Assembly (NCBI GenBank): GCA_036015235.1
Contig: CP107926.1
Span: forward strand, 2,418,001 to 2,482,000
Direction of reading: 5' to 3'
Length of the DNA stretch: 64,000 nucleotides
Source: Streptomyces sp. NBC_00433
GTDB taxonomy: Bacteria; Actinomycetota; Actinomycetes; Streptomycetales; Streptomycetaceae
This document shows, one piece after another, positions 25,919 to 34,503 of this stretch (the stretch's first letter is position 1; the number at the start of each line of letters is the position of its first letter). Position numbers and translations under genes: made by a program. The notes beneath the pieces are model-generated. The model saw nothing but the letters and a program-made list of their open reading frames with translations, had not been told where the DNA came from and searched no databases.

Positions 25919-27464
25919 CGCCGGCGCCGAGGTGCCGCGGCCCGCGGTCCCCGCCCGGTCCGAGCCGCCCGCGCAGCCGGAGGCCCCGCGGGACACCGGA
26001 GTCCCTGAGCAGCAGACCGTCATCCACCGCTTCTTCCTCGTCAACGGGGGCGAACCGGTCTACGCGCAGTTGCTCCTGCTGTGGCGGCGCCTCGGTGACA
26101 TCATGGGCCTGCGCCATGCGGTGCCGGGCGTGGACCTGCCGCGCTTCCTGCCCGGGACTCTCCACGAACTGCTGGCCGGTACCCCTGACGACGAGCCGGC
26201 CGCGCTCGCCGCCGTGCAGGTCGGCACCGGTCACGAGCAGGCAGTCGTCTACCGCAACCACGACGTACTGTCCCTTTCGCTCCTGCCTGCGCCCGGCTCC
26301 TGGGAGCGGGCCGAGGCCGAGTGGTTGACCGTGGCCGGGCCCGAGCCTCTGCCGGCCTTCGGCGAGGTACGGTTGCGGCTCGCCCTGTCCGGCCGCATAC
26401 CGCCGCCGGGGTACGAGCCGTCGGTGCATCCTGACGGCCTGTCCGTCCTGGAAGCGCACGCGCAGGACAGCGGCCGGCGCGTACGCACCCTGATCGTCCA
26501 TGCCCGGCCCGAGGACGATCCGCTGCTGAGCCGCTGGGCCTGGAGCCGCGGTGACGCGGGGATGCCGCTGCTGGCCCGGCACCTGATCCAGGCCGCGAAA
26601 GTACGCCACCTGGTGCGTGAATGGCGCCGCATCCGGGTCGAGTGGGGAGACGATCCCGAGCGGCTGGCGCTCGAACTGCGGGAGGACCGGCACACTCTGG
26701 AGATCGCCGCCGAGAACATGCGTCGCCTGATTCCGGCGGGCGCCCTTGAAGCCGGGCCGCTTGCCGCCGATCTTGAACTGGCCGCCTCGCTGGCCGAGCG
26801 CTTCACCGACGAGCTGGTCTATCTGGCCGCGGACACGGACCGGGCCGCGCTGGCGGCCGGCCGCCGCCCGGCCGCCCGGCCGCCGGAGCCCGCGCCGTGG
26901 CCGTCGACCGGGCGCGACCCGCGGGCGGTCTTCGTCGCCCACGGCCGCGATCTGTCCGCCCGGAAGGTGGTCGTCGACTACCTGCGCGCCCTTGACCTGC
27001 GCCCGCTGGAGTGGGAGTCGATGGTCCAGGACACCGGTCGGGCCATGCCCCTGGTCCGTGACGCGATCCACGTCGGGCTGCGGCGCGCGCAGGCGGTGAT
27101 CGTGGTGTTCACGCCCGAGGACGAGGTACGGGTCCACCGGGATCTGCGCCTTCCGGCCGAGGGCGACGCGGTCGAGATGCAGGCCCGCCCCAATGTTCTG
27201 GTCGAACTCGGGATGGCGATCAGCGAGCATCCGGACTCCACCCTGATCATGGAGTTCGGTCGGCTGCGCCCGCTGACCGACCTGGCAGGGCTCAACGTGA
27301 TCCGGGTGTCCGAGAGCCCTGACTGGCCGCTCAAGACGGCCCACCGGCTGCGTAACGCCGGCTGCCCGGTGGACCTGAGCGGGCAGGACTGGATGAACCC
27401 CGGCCAGATCGCCGAAATCGCCGCGATGCGGCGCCGGGCGGAGGAACCGCCCGCGGGGCGCTGA
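25911..27464 (+). CDS. CATRA protein fused to a CAP12-like TIR domain
   Basis: A 517-residue protein from GTG 25911. Residues 25-330 match the CATRA (caspase/TPR repeat-associated) pattern: IHRFFLVNGGEPVYAQLLLL, a PGVDLPRFLP block, and VVYRNHDVLSLSLLPAP. Residues about 340-500 form a TIR-like domain of the CAP12/Pycsar effector type: AVFVAHGRDLSARKVVVDYL, a VIVVFTPEDE strand, and ARPNVLVELGMAISEH with the usual Glu. CAP12-type TIRs bind a nucleotide signal or degrade NAD+. It lies between the macro fusion and the GTPase operon. NADase output here is inference. Confidence 0.75.
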   Translation: MSDAGAEVPRPAVPARSEPPAQPEAPRDTGVPEQQTVIHRFFLVNGGEPVYAQLLLLWRRLGDIMGLRHAVPGVDLPRFLPGTLHELLAGTPDDEPAALAAVQVGTGHEQAVVYRNHDVLSLSLLPAPGSWERAEAEWLTVAGPEPLPAFGEVRLRLALSGRIPPPGYEPSVHPDGLSVLEAHAQDSGRRVRTLIVHARPEDDPLLSRWAWSRGDAGMPLLARHLIQAAKVRHLVREWRRIRVEWGDDPERLALELREDRHTLEIAAENMRRLIPAGALEAGPLAADLELAASLAERFTDELVYLAADTDRAALAAGRRPAARPPEPAPWPSTGRDPRAVFVAHGRDLSARKVVVDYLRALDLRPLEWESMVQDTGRAMPLVRDAIHVGLRRAQAVIVVFTPEDEVRVHRDLRLPAEGDAVEMQARPNVLVELGMAISEHPDSTLIMEFGRLRPLTDLAGLNVIRVSESPDWPLKTAHRLRNAGCPVDLSGQDWMNPGQIAEIAAMRRRAEEPPAGR

Positions 27465-27895
27465 CCCGCGGGCGGTGAGCTGCCCGGGCCCGCTCCCCCA
27501 GGCCCGGATCCGGCCTGAACCGGACCCGCGTCGCGTCCGGATCAGGCCGGCCCCGCGAATCAGGCCGGAGGCAGTACCGGAAACCACGCGGGGAACCGGA
27601 CCGGAAGCAGCAGGGAAGCGTCCGGAAGCCACCGGGAAGAGTTCCTGCCGTTTCGGCGGAACCGGTCGTCCTTGTGCAATGACGTCGCCGACCACCCGTA
27701 CGACACGGGTGGCGTGGTCCCGACCGGGCCCACGCCCGGCCGGGTCGGGGCAGGCCGTACACGCGGGCCCGCTCAGTACCCGCCCTGCACCCGCGCACTC
27801 CGATTCTCCGGGTCCGTGTGCGCGGATCGACAGGGAACGAGGAGTCGCCTTGTGCCGGGTTCGCCGGCACCGGAAAAAGGAGGAGGGCACCTGAG
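27465..27895. other. Intergenic stretch before the GTPase operon
   Basis: No gene is supported over 431 bases. A strong hairpin sits near the left end; the rest probably holds the promoter of the GTPase run. Confidence 0.45.
27510..27550. terminator. Hairpin after the CATRA-TIR gene
   Basis: Two 16-base arms (27510-27525 and 27535-27550) pair with one mismatch across a 9-base loop, 46 bases after the stop. A likely terminator that separates the CATRA genes from the GTPase genes. Confidence 0.65.
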
Positions 27896-30148
27896 GTGGG
27901 ACATGTAGCCGACAGTATCGAGGCGGTCCTGTGGCGCCGCCGGACCGCACAGCCGGGCATCGAGGCCGAGATCACCCGCTGGGAGACGACTCGGGACGGG
28001 CTGTCCGCACTGGGCAACGCCGTCGCGGCGCTCCCGCGCGAAGAGGCCGAGCGCACCGGACTGGCCGAGCTGAATCTTCCTGAGCTGTCCCGGCTGGCCG
28101 AGGACTCGCTGGTCGAGTTGCGCGCGGTCCGGGCCCGGGTGACCCGGCGCACCGTCAACATCGGCGTCAGCGGTCAGTCCCGTAACGGCAAGAGCACCCT
28201 GCTGCAGTCGATGACCGACCTCGACGACGACCAGATACCGAGCGGCGGCGGCGGACCGGTCACCGCCGTGCGCAGCCGGGTCTTCCACTCGGCCACCCGC
28301 CGCGAGGCGCTGCTGACCTTGCACACCGAGATGAGCTTCTGCGCCGACGTCCTCAGCGCCTACGCCGCCGCGCTGGCGCTGCCCGCGCGGCTTGGGACGC
28401 TGGACGACCTGGCCGCTCTCGACAGCGCTGCCGCCCGCAGCGAGCTGGCCCTGCGGCCCGACGCCGCGCTGCTCGAACCGATGCTGGCCCGACTGGAGGA
28501 GATGCGCGACGGCCTGGGCTCGTTCCGGCCGCTGCTGACCGGCGAGAGCCGCCGCATCGAACTCGACGCGCTGCGCGCCTGGGTGACCTACCCCGAGCGC
28601 AACGAAGCCGGCGCGGACCGCCGCTACCTGGCCGTTCGTGATGCCGAGATCCACTGCCCCTTCCTGGTCACCGAGGTGGCCAGCCTCGGCCTGGTCGACC
28701 TGCCGGGGCTCGGTGAGATCGTCCCGGCCGCCGAGGAGCACCACTTGGCCGGCCTGCAGAACGACGTCGACTTCGTGCTGGTGGTGAAGTGGCCGACGGA
28801 CGGAAACCAGCTGTGGCGCCGGGAGGACGCCCAGGCGCTGGAGCTGATCAGTAAGGCCCGCGGGTCAGCGGCGCAGCGCGACTTCACCGCGATTCTGGTC
28901 AACACCGGCCGACCCGACCCGAAGCGGCTCGCCGCCCTCGAAGACGACCTGCTCAAGCGGGTGAATCTGGGCGATCCCGGCAGCAGGGTGCCGGTGCTGC
29001 GCGCCGACGTGGCCGACCGGCAGCAGGTGCGCACCGGGGTGCTCGAACACGTCTTGGCGCATCTCGCGGACGCGCTGCCGCGTATGGACGAGGCGGCCCT
29101 GCGGCGTGCGGCCGACAGATGCGCCGTGAACGCCGCCTCGATCAGCGCGGCCGTCGACAGCGCCCTGGCGGCGCTGCGGCAGATCATCACACCGACCGGC
29201 ACCGAAGTGCTACTCGAACGGGCCGTGAAGCTGCACCGTGGCGTGGTCGCACCGCTGCGTGTCTGGATGGCGGATCTGGCAGAGCGGGCGCGGCCGAGCG
29301 GCGCCTTCGAGGACAAGGAGTTTCTCGACCAGATCGACGCGTTGCGCGCGGACATCCGCACCTGGGCCACCGACGGCTTCGGCGAGGGCACAGCCGTATG
29401 GGAGGCGCGCGCTCTGGCGGAGATGAACATCGACGCGGGCGCCGCGGTCTTCGCCGAGCGGACGCTCAACGCCGTGCGGGTCCAGATCGCCGAGCGGTTC
29501 GCCGCGCTGGACCTGATCATCTCCCGGCGCCGGAACGAGTTCTGGCAGGGGCTGGTGGACGCGCTGGCCGTCGAGCTCGGCCCGCTGCTCGACCGGTCCG
29601 GCGGCCCGGACCTGACCCTGCGGGTGCTGGCCGAGCAGTTGGGCGAGGCGGACGCACAGTGCCCCACGATGGTGCGGTCCGTGCAGTTCGCCCTCGACAT
29701 CCACCTGGACTTCCGCACGCGCACGCTTCCGCGGCTGCGCCAGGCCCTTTCAGTCCTACATCCCGAGCCGGCCGGCGGCGACCTCGGCGCGCTGGCGGTC
29801 GTCCTGCCGGTGGAGCGCTCCGCGAAGGGCGCGCACGACCTGCGGCGCCGGATCGAGCAGCTGGCCCGCGAGGCGGTACAGGAAGCGGCAGCGGTGCTGG
29901 TCACCGAGCCGCTGGTCATCGCGACGGCGCTGGCCGCCTACGGCGAGCAGTTCGAGGACGCGTTCATCCGCTCGGACGAGTCGGAGCGGGAGTTCCGCCG
30001 GCTGGCCGAGTCCTTCCGCGACCAGCTCTGGCCGCCGGGCGGCGCCGACAGCGGCCTCGCCACGGTGCGCGTCCAGCGGGTTCGCGGTGCCCTGACAGCA
30101 GTTCGGACGAGTGTGACCGGGTCGGAACGGTCCAGGAGAGAGGATTGA
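27896..30148 (+). CDS. Dynamin-like large GTPase
   Basis: About 750 residues from GTG 27896, with a GGAGGAGGG ribosome site 8 bases upstream. The GTPase domain has G1 GQSRNGKST (residues 93-101) and G3 VDLPGLGE (about 266-273), and an NTGRPD segment may serve as G4. About 450 mostly helical residues follow, as in dynamin/GBP-type proteins. No membrane segment is seen. Its stop overlaps the next start by one base (TGATG). With the next gene it makes a GTPase pair, which recalls the double-GTPase conflict systems described by Aravind's group. GTP-driven assembly upon infection is inference. Confidence 0.75.
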   Translation: MGHVADSIEAVLWRRRTAQPGIEAEITRWETTRDGLSALGNAVAALPREEAERTGLAELNLPELSRLAEDSLVELRAVRARVTRRTVNIGVSGQSRNGKSTLLQSMTDLDDDQIPSGGGGPVTAVRSRVFHSATRREALLTLHTEMSFCADVLSAYAAALALPARLGTLDDLAALDSAAARSELALRPDAALLEPMLARLEEMRDGLGSFRPLLTGESRRIELDALRAWVTYPERNEAGADRRYLAVRDAEIHCPFLVTEVASLGLVDLPGLGEIVPAAEEHHLAGLQNDVDFVLVVKWPTDGNQLWRREDAQALELISKARGSAAQRDFTAILVNTGRPDPKRLAALEDDLLKRVNLGDPGSRVPVLRADVADRQQVRTGVLEHVLAHLADALPRMDEAALRRAADRCAVNAASISAAVDSALAALRQIITPTGTEVLLERAVKLHRGVVAPLRVWMADLAERARPSGAFEDKEFLDQIDALRADIRTWATDGFGEGTAVWEARALAEMNIDAGAAVFAERTLNAVRVQIAERFAALDLIISRRRNEFWQGLVDALAVELGPLLDRSGGPDLTLRVLAEQLGEADAQCPTMVRSVQFALDIHLDFRTRTLPRLRQALSVLHPEPAGGDLGALAVVLPVERSAKGAHDLRRRIEQLAREAVQEAAAVLVTEPLVIATALAAYGEQFEDAFIRSDESEREFRRLAESFRDQLWPPGGADSGLATVRVQRVRGALTAVRTSVTGSERSRRED

Positions 30149-31308
30149 TGGACAGGAACTTCAAGGTGGCCGTCGTCGGCCCGCACGCGGCAGGGAAGAC
30201 GACTCTGCTCGCGTCGGTGTTCACCGACACCCAGAAGCGGCTGGCGAGCACCTCGCTGACCGTCAGGATGGACGGCCCGACGAAAGTCCGGGTGGACAAG
30301 CACAGCAAGACGCTGGCCGCAGCCATCACCCGCGAGGAGTTCAACCCCAAGGCCCTCGAGGGCACCCAAAGCATCGAGCACTTCCACTTCTCGCTGCGCT
30401 CCCTCGGCGACGCCGAACTGGAGGTGCCCTTCGACATCCTGGACTACCCGGGCGGCTGGCTCGACGCGGCGACCCGCCAGCGCGCCGGCGTGACGGACAA
30501 GCGGTGGGCCCAGTGCGAGGAGCACATAGCGAACAGCATCATGCTCATGGTCCCGATAGACGCCGCGGTGCTGATGGAGGCGCGGACGCCGACCCAACGG
30601 GCTGCGGCCCAGCACTGGCTCGGAATCCACGAGGTGGTCGAGATGGCCGGCGTCTGGGGCCGGTTCCGCAATCTGCCCGACCACCGCGAAGAGCCTGCCC
30701 TGGTGATGCTCGTGCCGATCAAGTGCGAGAAGTACCTCGACCCGGCGCGCGGCGCGGGCACCGACGCCTCGGCGCTGCGCGAGCGGGTGCGCGAGGTCTA
30801 CGCCGACCTGCTTGAGACGCTGGCCGAGGAGTTCGCGCACCGCAGCCTGCGGCTGATCTACGCACCGGTCGAGACCTACGGCTGCGTCCGTCTGGTCGAC
30901 GGCGAGTGGGATGCCGGGGAAAGAGAGGACTTCCCGAAGTTCACCGGCACGTACCGCTTCACCGGCAATCCGCCGAAGATCGCGGTCCGCGGTACGGAAG
31001 TGATCGTCCGCGAACTGTGCGGCAGCGTACTCGAAGGCCAGAAGCTCGTGAAGGCCGCCCAGGAGGCCGCCCAGCGCGGCAGCCAGCAGGCGCTGCTCAA
31101 GGCGGTGTCCCAGCCCCGCGGCTTCTGGGGTGCGCTGTCGTACCGGTTCAGCGGGGAGCGCCGGGAGGATCTCCAGAACGCCGGGGCGGCCGGCGCGGCG
31201 GCCGACATGGCCCAGCGCAACAGGAATCAGCTCGAGGCGGACCTGGCATGGCTGGCGCATGCACCACAGCGGAGCTCACGCAGCGAGGAATGGAAGGTGG
31301 CGAAGTGA
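30148..31308 (+). CDS. Second P-loop GTPase of the operon
   Basis: A 386-residue TRAFAC-like protein. It has P-loop GPHAAGKTT at residues 11-19, a G3-like FDILDYPGGW at about 95-104, and a hydrophobic IMLMVPIDAAVLME strand after it. A possible G4 lies in MLVPIKCEKYLD. The C-terminal tail is helical (KAAQEAAQRGSQQALLKAV) and Gln/Ala rich. It is coupled to the dynamin-like gene by a 1-base overlap and to the next gene by GTGA. The two GTPases likely work as a pair; the substrate or signal is unknown. Confidence 0.72.
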   Translation: MDRNFKVAVVGPHAAGKTTLLASVFTDTQKRLASTSLTVRMDGPTKVRVDKHSKTLAAAITREEFNPKALEGTQSIEHFHFSLRSLGDAELEVPFDILDYPGGWLDAATRQRAGVTDKRWAQCEEHIANSIMLMVPIDAAVLMEARTPTQRAAAQHWLGIHEVVEMAGVWGRFRNLPDHREEPALVMLVPIKCEKYLDPARGAGTDASALRERVREVYADLLETLAEEFAHRSLRLIYAPVETYGCVRLVDGEWDAGEREDFPKFTGTYRFTGNPPKIAVRGTEVIVRELCGSVLEGQKLVKAAQEAAQRGSQQALLKAVSQPRGFWGALSYRFSGERREDLQNAGAAGAAADMAQRNRNQLEADLAWLAHAPQRSSRSEEWKVAK

Positions 31309-32087
31309 GGCTCTATGTGATGACCCGCAGCACCGCCAAGGACTACGCCTTCGTCGGCGCCATCCCGCCCGAGCAGTGGTGGGACCGGTACTCGGATACC
31401 GGGCTGCTGTTCACCACCGAACCCGCGGTCGCCCTGCGCGGCACCGCGGGCGGCTGGTCCGCGGTCCTGTTCGGCGTGCCGTCGGCGCGCACCGACCGGG
31501 ACGACCGCAGGATCCGCTACACCCTGATCGCCGAGTCCGGCGCCGAGGACGCCGCGCTGGCCGCCCGGCTGGTACGCGTGGCGCTCGACCCGGACGCCCG
31601 CGAGAAGCTGGGCCGACGGCTGGACAAGATCTATTCCGGGGAGCTGCTGAACTCCTACTTCAGCGACCGGGCGGAAACCGGCGCGCCCGACCTGGCCGAG
31701 GCGGTCGGCGCGCTACGGGAAGCGGCGGGGAGGCAGCCGGCCGACATCCCGCCGTACGGCCCGGTCGAGCCGCCGTTGGCCGGGCCCTACGACCTGCCCG
31801 CCGCCAGGGACGCCTTCATCGCGCACGCCCATGCGCTGGCCGGTGGGGGGACGGGGCTGTGCCTGGTCGCCGCGGGCGCCGCGTCGCTGAAGGACGTCCG
31901 TCCGGCACTGGACCTGGCGGGGCGGCGGACCGCGCTGCTGCTGCCGAACGCGTCGCTGACGAAGGTGGTGGCACTAAAAAAAGACACCCCGCCGCCCCCA
32001 CGGAGGAAGCCGAACTGGCAGTGGGTGGCGGCGGTCCTCGGCGGGAGCCTGGTCCTGTTGATCCTGTGGTTGATGCGCAAGTTGTGA
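31305..32087 (+). CDS. GTPase-associated protein with C-terminal membrane anchor
   Basis: About 260 residues from GTG 31305 (4-base overlap with the GTPase stop). The start LYVMTRSTAKDYAFVGAIPP and YTLIAESGAED form an alpha/beta domain without a family I know. A basic KKDTPPPPRRKP linker leads to one hydrophobic helix (VAAVLGGSLVLLILWLM) and a short tail MRKL. It is therefore a tail-anchored membrane protein with its bulk in the cytoplasm. By context it may bring the GTPases to the membrane; that is inference. Confidence 0.65.
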   Translation: MRLYVMTRSTAKDYAFVGAIPPEQWWDRYSDTGLLFTTEPAVALRGTAGGWSAVLFGVPSARTDRDDRRIRYTLIAESGAEDAALAARLVRVALDPDAREKLGRRLDKIYSGELLNSYFSDRAETGAPDLAEAVGALREAAGRQPADIPPYGPVEPPLAGPYDLPAARDAFIAHAHALAGGGTGLCLVAAGAASLKDVRPALDLAGRRTALLLPNASLTKVVALKKDTPPPPRRKPNWQWVAAVLGGSLVLLILWLMRKL

Positions 32088-32572
32088 CCGAGCCCGGCGA
32101 GCCGGTCAACGTCGCGGTGCGCGACCGGAAGGGCAGGCTGTGGACCGGCACGGCGGAGATCACCGAGGGGGGCGTGATCGTCGGCAAAGTCGACTTCGAC
32201 GGGGCGGCGTCGACGCTGTCCGGCAGACTGCACGCGGTGTGCGACGCCGCGAGGAACGTGGTGGTGCGCGCCGAGGACCTCGCGATCCACGTCCGCGGAC
32301 ATGTCCTGGAAGTCACGCTCGACGAGACACCGGCGTGGTCGGGTCGCGACACCCTGCCGGCCCTGCTGGGCAAGCTCGGACCGGCGATCGCCGCATCGTC
32401 GCGGTGCGTGGACCCGCACCGTGCCGTGGACGTCGGGGGGTCGGGGTTGAGGTGGCTCGCCAAGGTGTTGGAGAAATGGCTCAAGCCCTGGAGCGGATCC
32501 GCCGACGAGGAACCGGGGCCGGCCGGATCGCCCGGTCCCGGGGAGGAGCACCGGGGTGAAGTTTCCCCGTGA
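32084..32572 (+). pseudogene. Last gene of the GTPase operon, 3' end replaced by IS3
   Basis: Starts at GTG 32084 with a GTGA overlap. About 157 native residues are mixed beta/alpha (VNVAVRDRKGRLWTGTAEIT, a GRLHAVCDA block, then LEVTLDETPAW) and end in a Gly/Pro/Glu-rich tail. The IS3 end begins at 32557, so the final residues and the stop are IS-derived. The native C terminus is unknown and the protein may still work if only the tail was lost. No family is recognised. Confidence 0.6.
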
Positions 32573-32680
32573 TCTCGGACACTCGTTCTTGTGCGGCGAT
32601 GGTGTGCCGCTGTCGGGTCTCGTGCGGGGTCAGGTAGCCCCAGTTGGGGTGTTTGCGTAGTCGGCGCCGGTTGTAGAAGG
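32557..32680 (-). pseudogene. IS3 OrfB, C-terminal fragment
   Basis: On the minus strand the sequence reads FYNRRRLRKHPNWGYLTP and SEITGKL, the usual C-terminal end of an IS3 integrase. It is separated from the rest of OrfB (34504-35286) by the IS1182-type element. Confidence 0.85.
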
Positions 32681-32687
32681 TCTCGAT

Positions 32688-34496
32688 GACCCCGTTGCCC
32701 AATTGTCTATGCGGCGAGGTCGAGGGCGGCGAGGTGTGATGTTCGGGTAGGTGCGAGTGGCTGCCCGGTCCACCAGGCATCGAGGCGGATGAGGTTGACG
32801 GCGGTGGCTGTAAGGACGTGTGCGAGGGCGGTCTTTCGCAGTCCTGCGTAGCGGGTGCGGCGAGCGCCGGCGGCCATGACCGCCTGGTGGATCGTGCCCT
32901 CCACTCCGGAGCGGAGGGCATAGACCGCCTTCCACTCCTCGGTGGTTTGCTCCGCGCGGACGCGTTCGAGGACGGCGTCTTGATCTTGTGGGCGGACGGT
33001 GAGCTGTCGGCCGTAACGTGTTGAGTTGGTGCACTGCCCGCGGGACGGGCAGGGCGCGCAGGTCTCGGTGGCGAAGCGGATGCGGATCGCGGGTCGCTGA
33101 TTGTTGTCGAGTCCCTCGGTCCAGTAACGACTGTGGGCACCGTCGGGGCAGATCGCCCGATGAGCGTCCCAGTCGATAGTGAAGGATGCCTTGTCGTAGC
33201 CGGTTGCCTGGACGGTGCGGCGGGTCATGGGCCGGACCGGGCCGATCACGCGGACACCTCTCTGGGTGGGCGCCGTCAACAGGAGCTCCGCGGAGATGTA
33301 GCCGGCATCCATCAGGTGTTCGCCCGGCAGCAGGCCCTTGGCGTCGAGGCGGTCATGGATCTCGTCGACGACCACGGGGTCGCCGACCGTGGCGTCCGTT
33401 GTCACCACGTGGGTGATCAGATGCGGTCGGCCGGTCTCCCGGGCGTCGCAGGTCTCGCTGAAGTGGACTTTGTAGCCGTCCCAGGCCGAGCCGCGCTTGA
33501 CGGCGTTGCGGGAGTCGGGGTCGTAGGGCGAGGTGATCCGTGCTCTGCTGGGCGGGAGATCGTCTTTCCCCCGCCAGGACACCTCTTGCACTCCGTCGGT
33601 GATCGTGCGCTGGAACTGCTGGAGCCACACCGTCCGCAGGATGCCAACAACCGGGACCTGCCGCAGCCAGGCCGGGGCACTGGCCGCGAAGGACGCATTG
33701 AGGAACTGGTAGCCGTCAGCTGCAATACGCCAGGTGAGCTGCGTCCGCTCGCTTTCACCACTCGGCAGCCGGTAGGAGTCCACCCGGGCCCCGTACTGTT
33801 GCTGCCAGGCCGGGGGCATCCAGGAGGCGAGCCACTCGGGCGCTGCGACGGCGACCGCCTCCAGCGTGGCCCGCAGCGTCTCGCCGATGAACTCCAGGCG
33901 GTTGAGGTCCCTCACCGCGGCAAGCACGTGCGTGGAGTCGGTACGCTGCCGGCCCCGCCCGGACACCAGCCCCAGTTCGTTGAGCCGCTCCAGCAGCAGA
34001 TCCAGGATCTTCTCCTCCAGACTGTGGGCCAGGAGACGGTCGCGGAACCCCGTCAGCACGGTGAAGTCGAAGCCCGGATCGGCCAGGTCGAGGCCAAGCA
34101 GGTACTTCCAGTCGATTCTCGCGCGTACCGCGTGGGCCGCCTGGCGGTCGGTCAGATTCTCCGCGAACTGCAGCACACTGACCAGCGCCAGCTGGCCCGG
34201 AGCGACACCGGGGCGGCCACGCACGCCGAACGTGGACTTGAAGACCTCGTCATCGAACAGTGGACCGAGCGCGTCCCGCACCCGCATCGCCAGACACCCC
34301 TTGGGAAACGCCGCCCAGGCCACCGCCCGCGTCTCCTCAGGCACCTCCCGACCCGAGTCCGCCCGCATCGACACCCAACCCCTCCGTCCCAAGATCGAGG
34401 CGGGCTCGCGACTCAGGCCCCCGACCTCAGGCTCCACCCCTCAACCAACCGCCAAGGCCGAGATCAGAAGCCATCACCCAATTGGGCAACGGGGTC
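32688..34496 (-). mobile_element. IS1182-type element nested in IS3 OrfB
   Basis: The 1809-base element has perfect 18-base inverted repeats (GACCCCGTTGCCCAATTG at 32688-32705 and its complement at 34479-34496). It is flanked by the 7-base target duplication TCTCGAT (32681-32687, 34497-34503). It splits OrfB inside its conserved FIE-FYNRRR region. Confidence 0.93.
32707..34437 (-). CDS. IS1182-family transposase
   Basis: A 576-residue transposase. It contains FDDEVFKSTFGVRGRPGVAP, RQRTDSTHVLAAVRDL with a catalytic Asp, and a GYKVHFSETCDA region. LMDAGYISAELL, CAPCPSRGQCT with clustered cysteines, and the C-terminal YALRSGVEGTIHQAVMAAGA follow. These fit the IS1182 family. The frame is intact and lies within perfect repeats, so it is probably active. 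Confidence 0.9.
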   Translation of the reverse strand: MEPEVGGLSREPASILGRRGWVSMRADSGREVPEETRAVAWAAFPKGCLAMRVRDALGPLFDDEVFKSTFGVRGRPGVAPGQLALVSVLQFAENLTDRQAAHAVRARIDWKYLLGLDLADPGFDFTVLTGFRDRLLAHSLEEKILDLLLERLNELGLVSGRGRQRTDSTHVLAAVRDLNRLEFIGETLRATLEAVAVAAPEWLASWMPPAWQQQYGARVDSYRLPSGESERTQLTWRIAADGYQFLNASFAASAPAWLRQVPVVGILRTVWLQQFQRTITDGVQEVSWRGKDDLPPSRARITSPYDPDSRNAVKRGSAWDGYKVHFSETCDARETGRPHLITHVVTTDATVGDPVVVDEIHDRLDAKGLLPGEHLMDAGYISAELLLTAPTQRGVRVIGPVRPMTRRTVQATGYDKASFTIDWDAHRAICPDGAHSRYWTEGLDNNQRPAIRIRFATETCAPCPSRGQCTNSTRYGRQLTVRPQDQDAVLERVRAEQTTEEWKAVYALRSGVEGTIHQAVMAAGARRTRYAGLRKTALAHVLTATAVNLIRLDAWWTGQPLAPTRTSHLAALDLAA

Positions 34497-34503
34497 TCTC
34501 GAT

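Noticed and set aside
27475..27894. Frame between the CATRA-TIR gene and the GTPase operon
   Set aside because: Pro/Arg-rich, no ribosome site, and it contains the strong hairpin.
25821..27950. Long minus-strand frame opposite the CATRA-TIR gene
   Set aside because: Low-complexity Gly/Pro/Arg-rich translation, a third-position shadow of the real gene.
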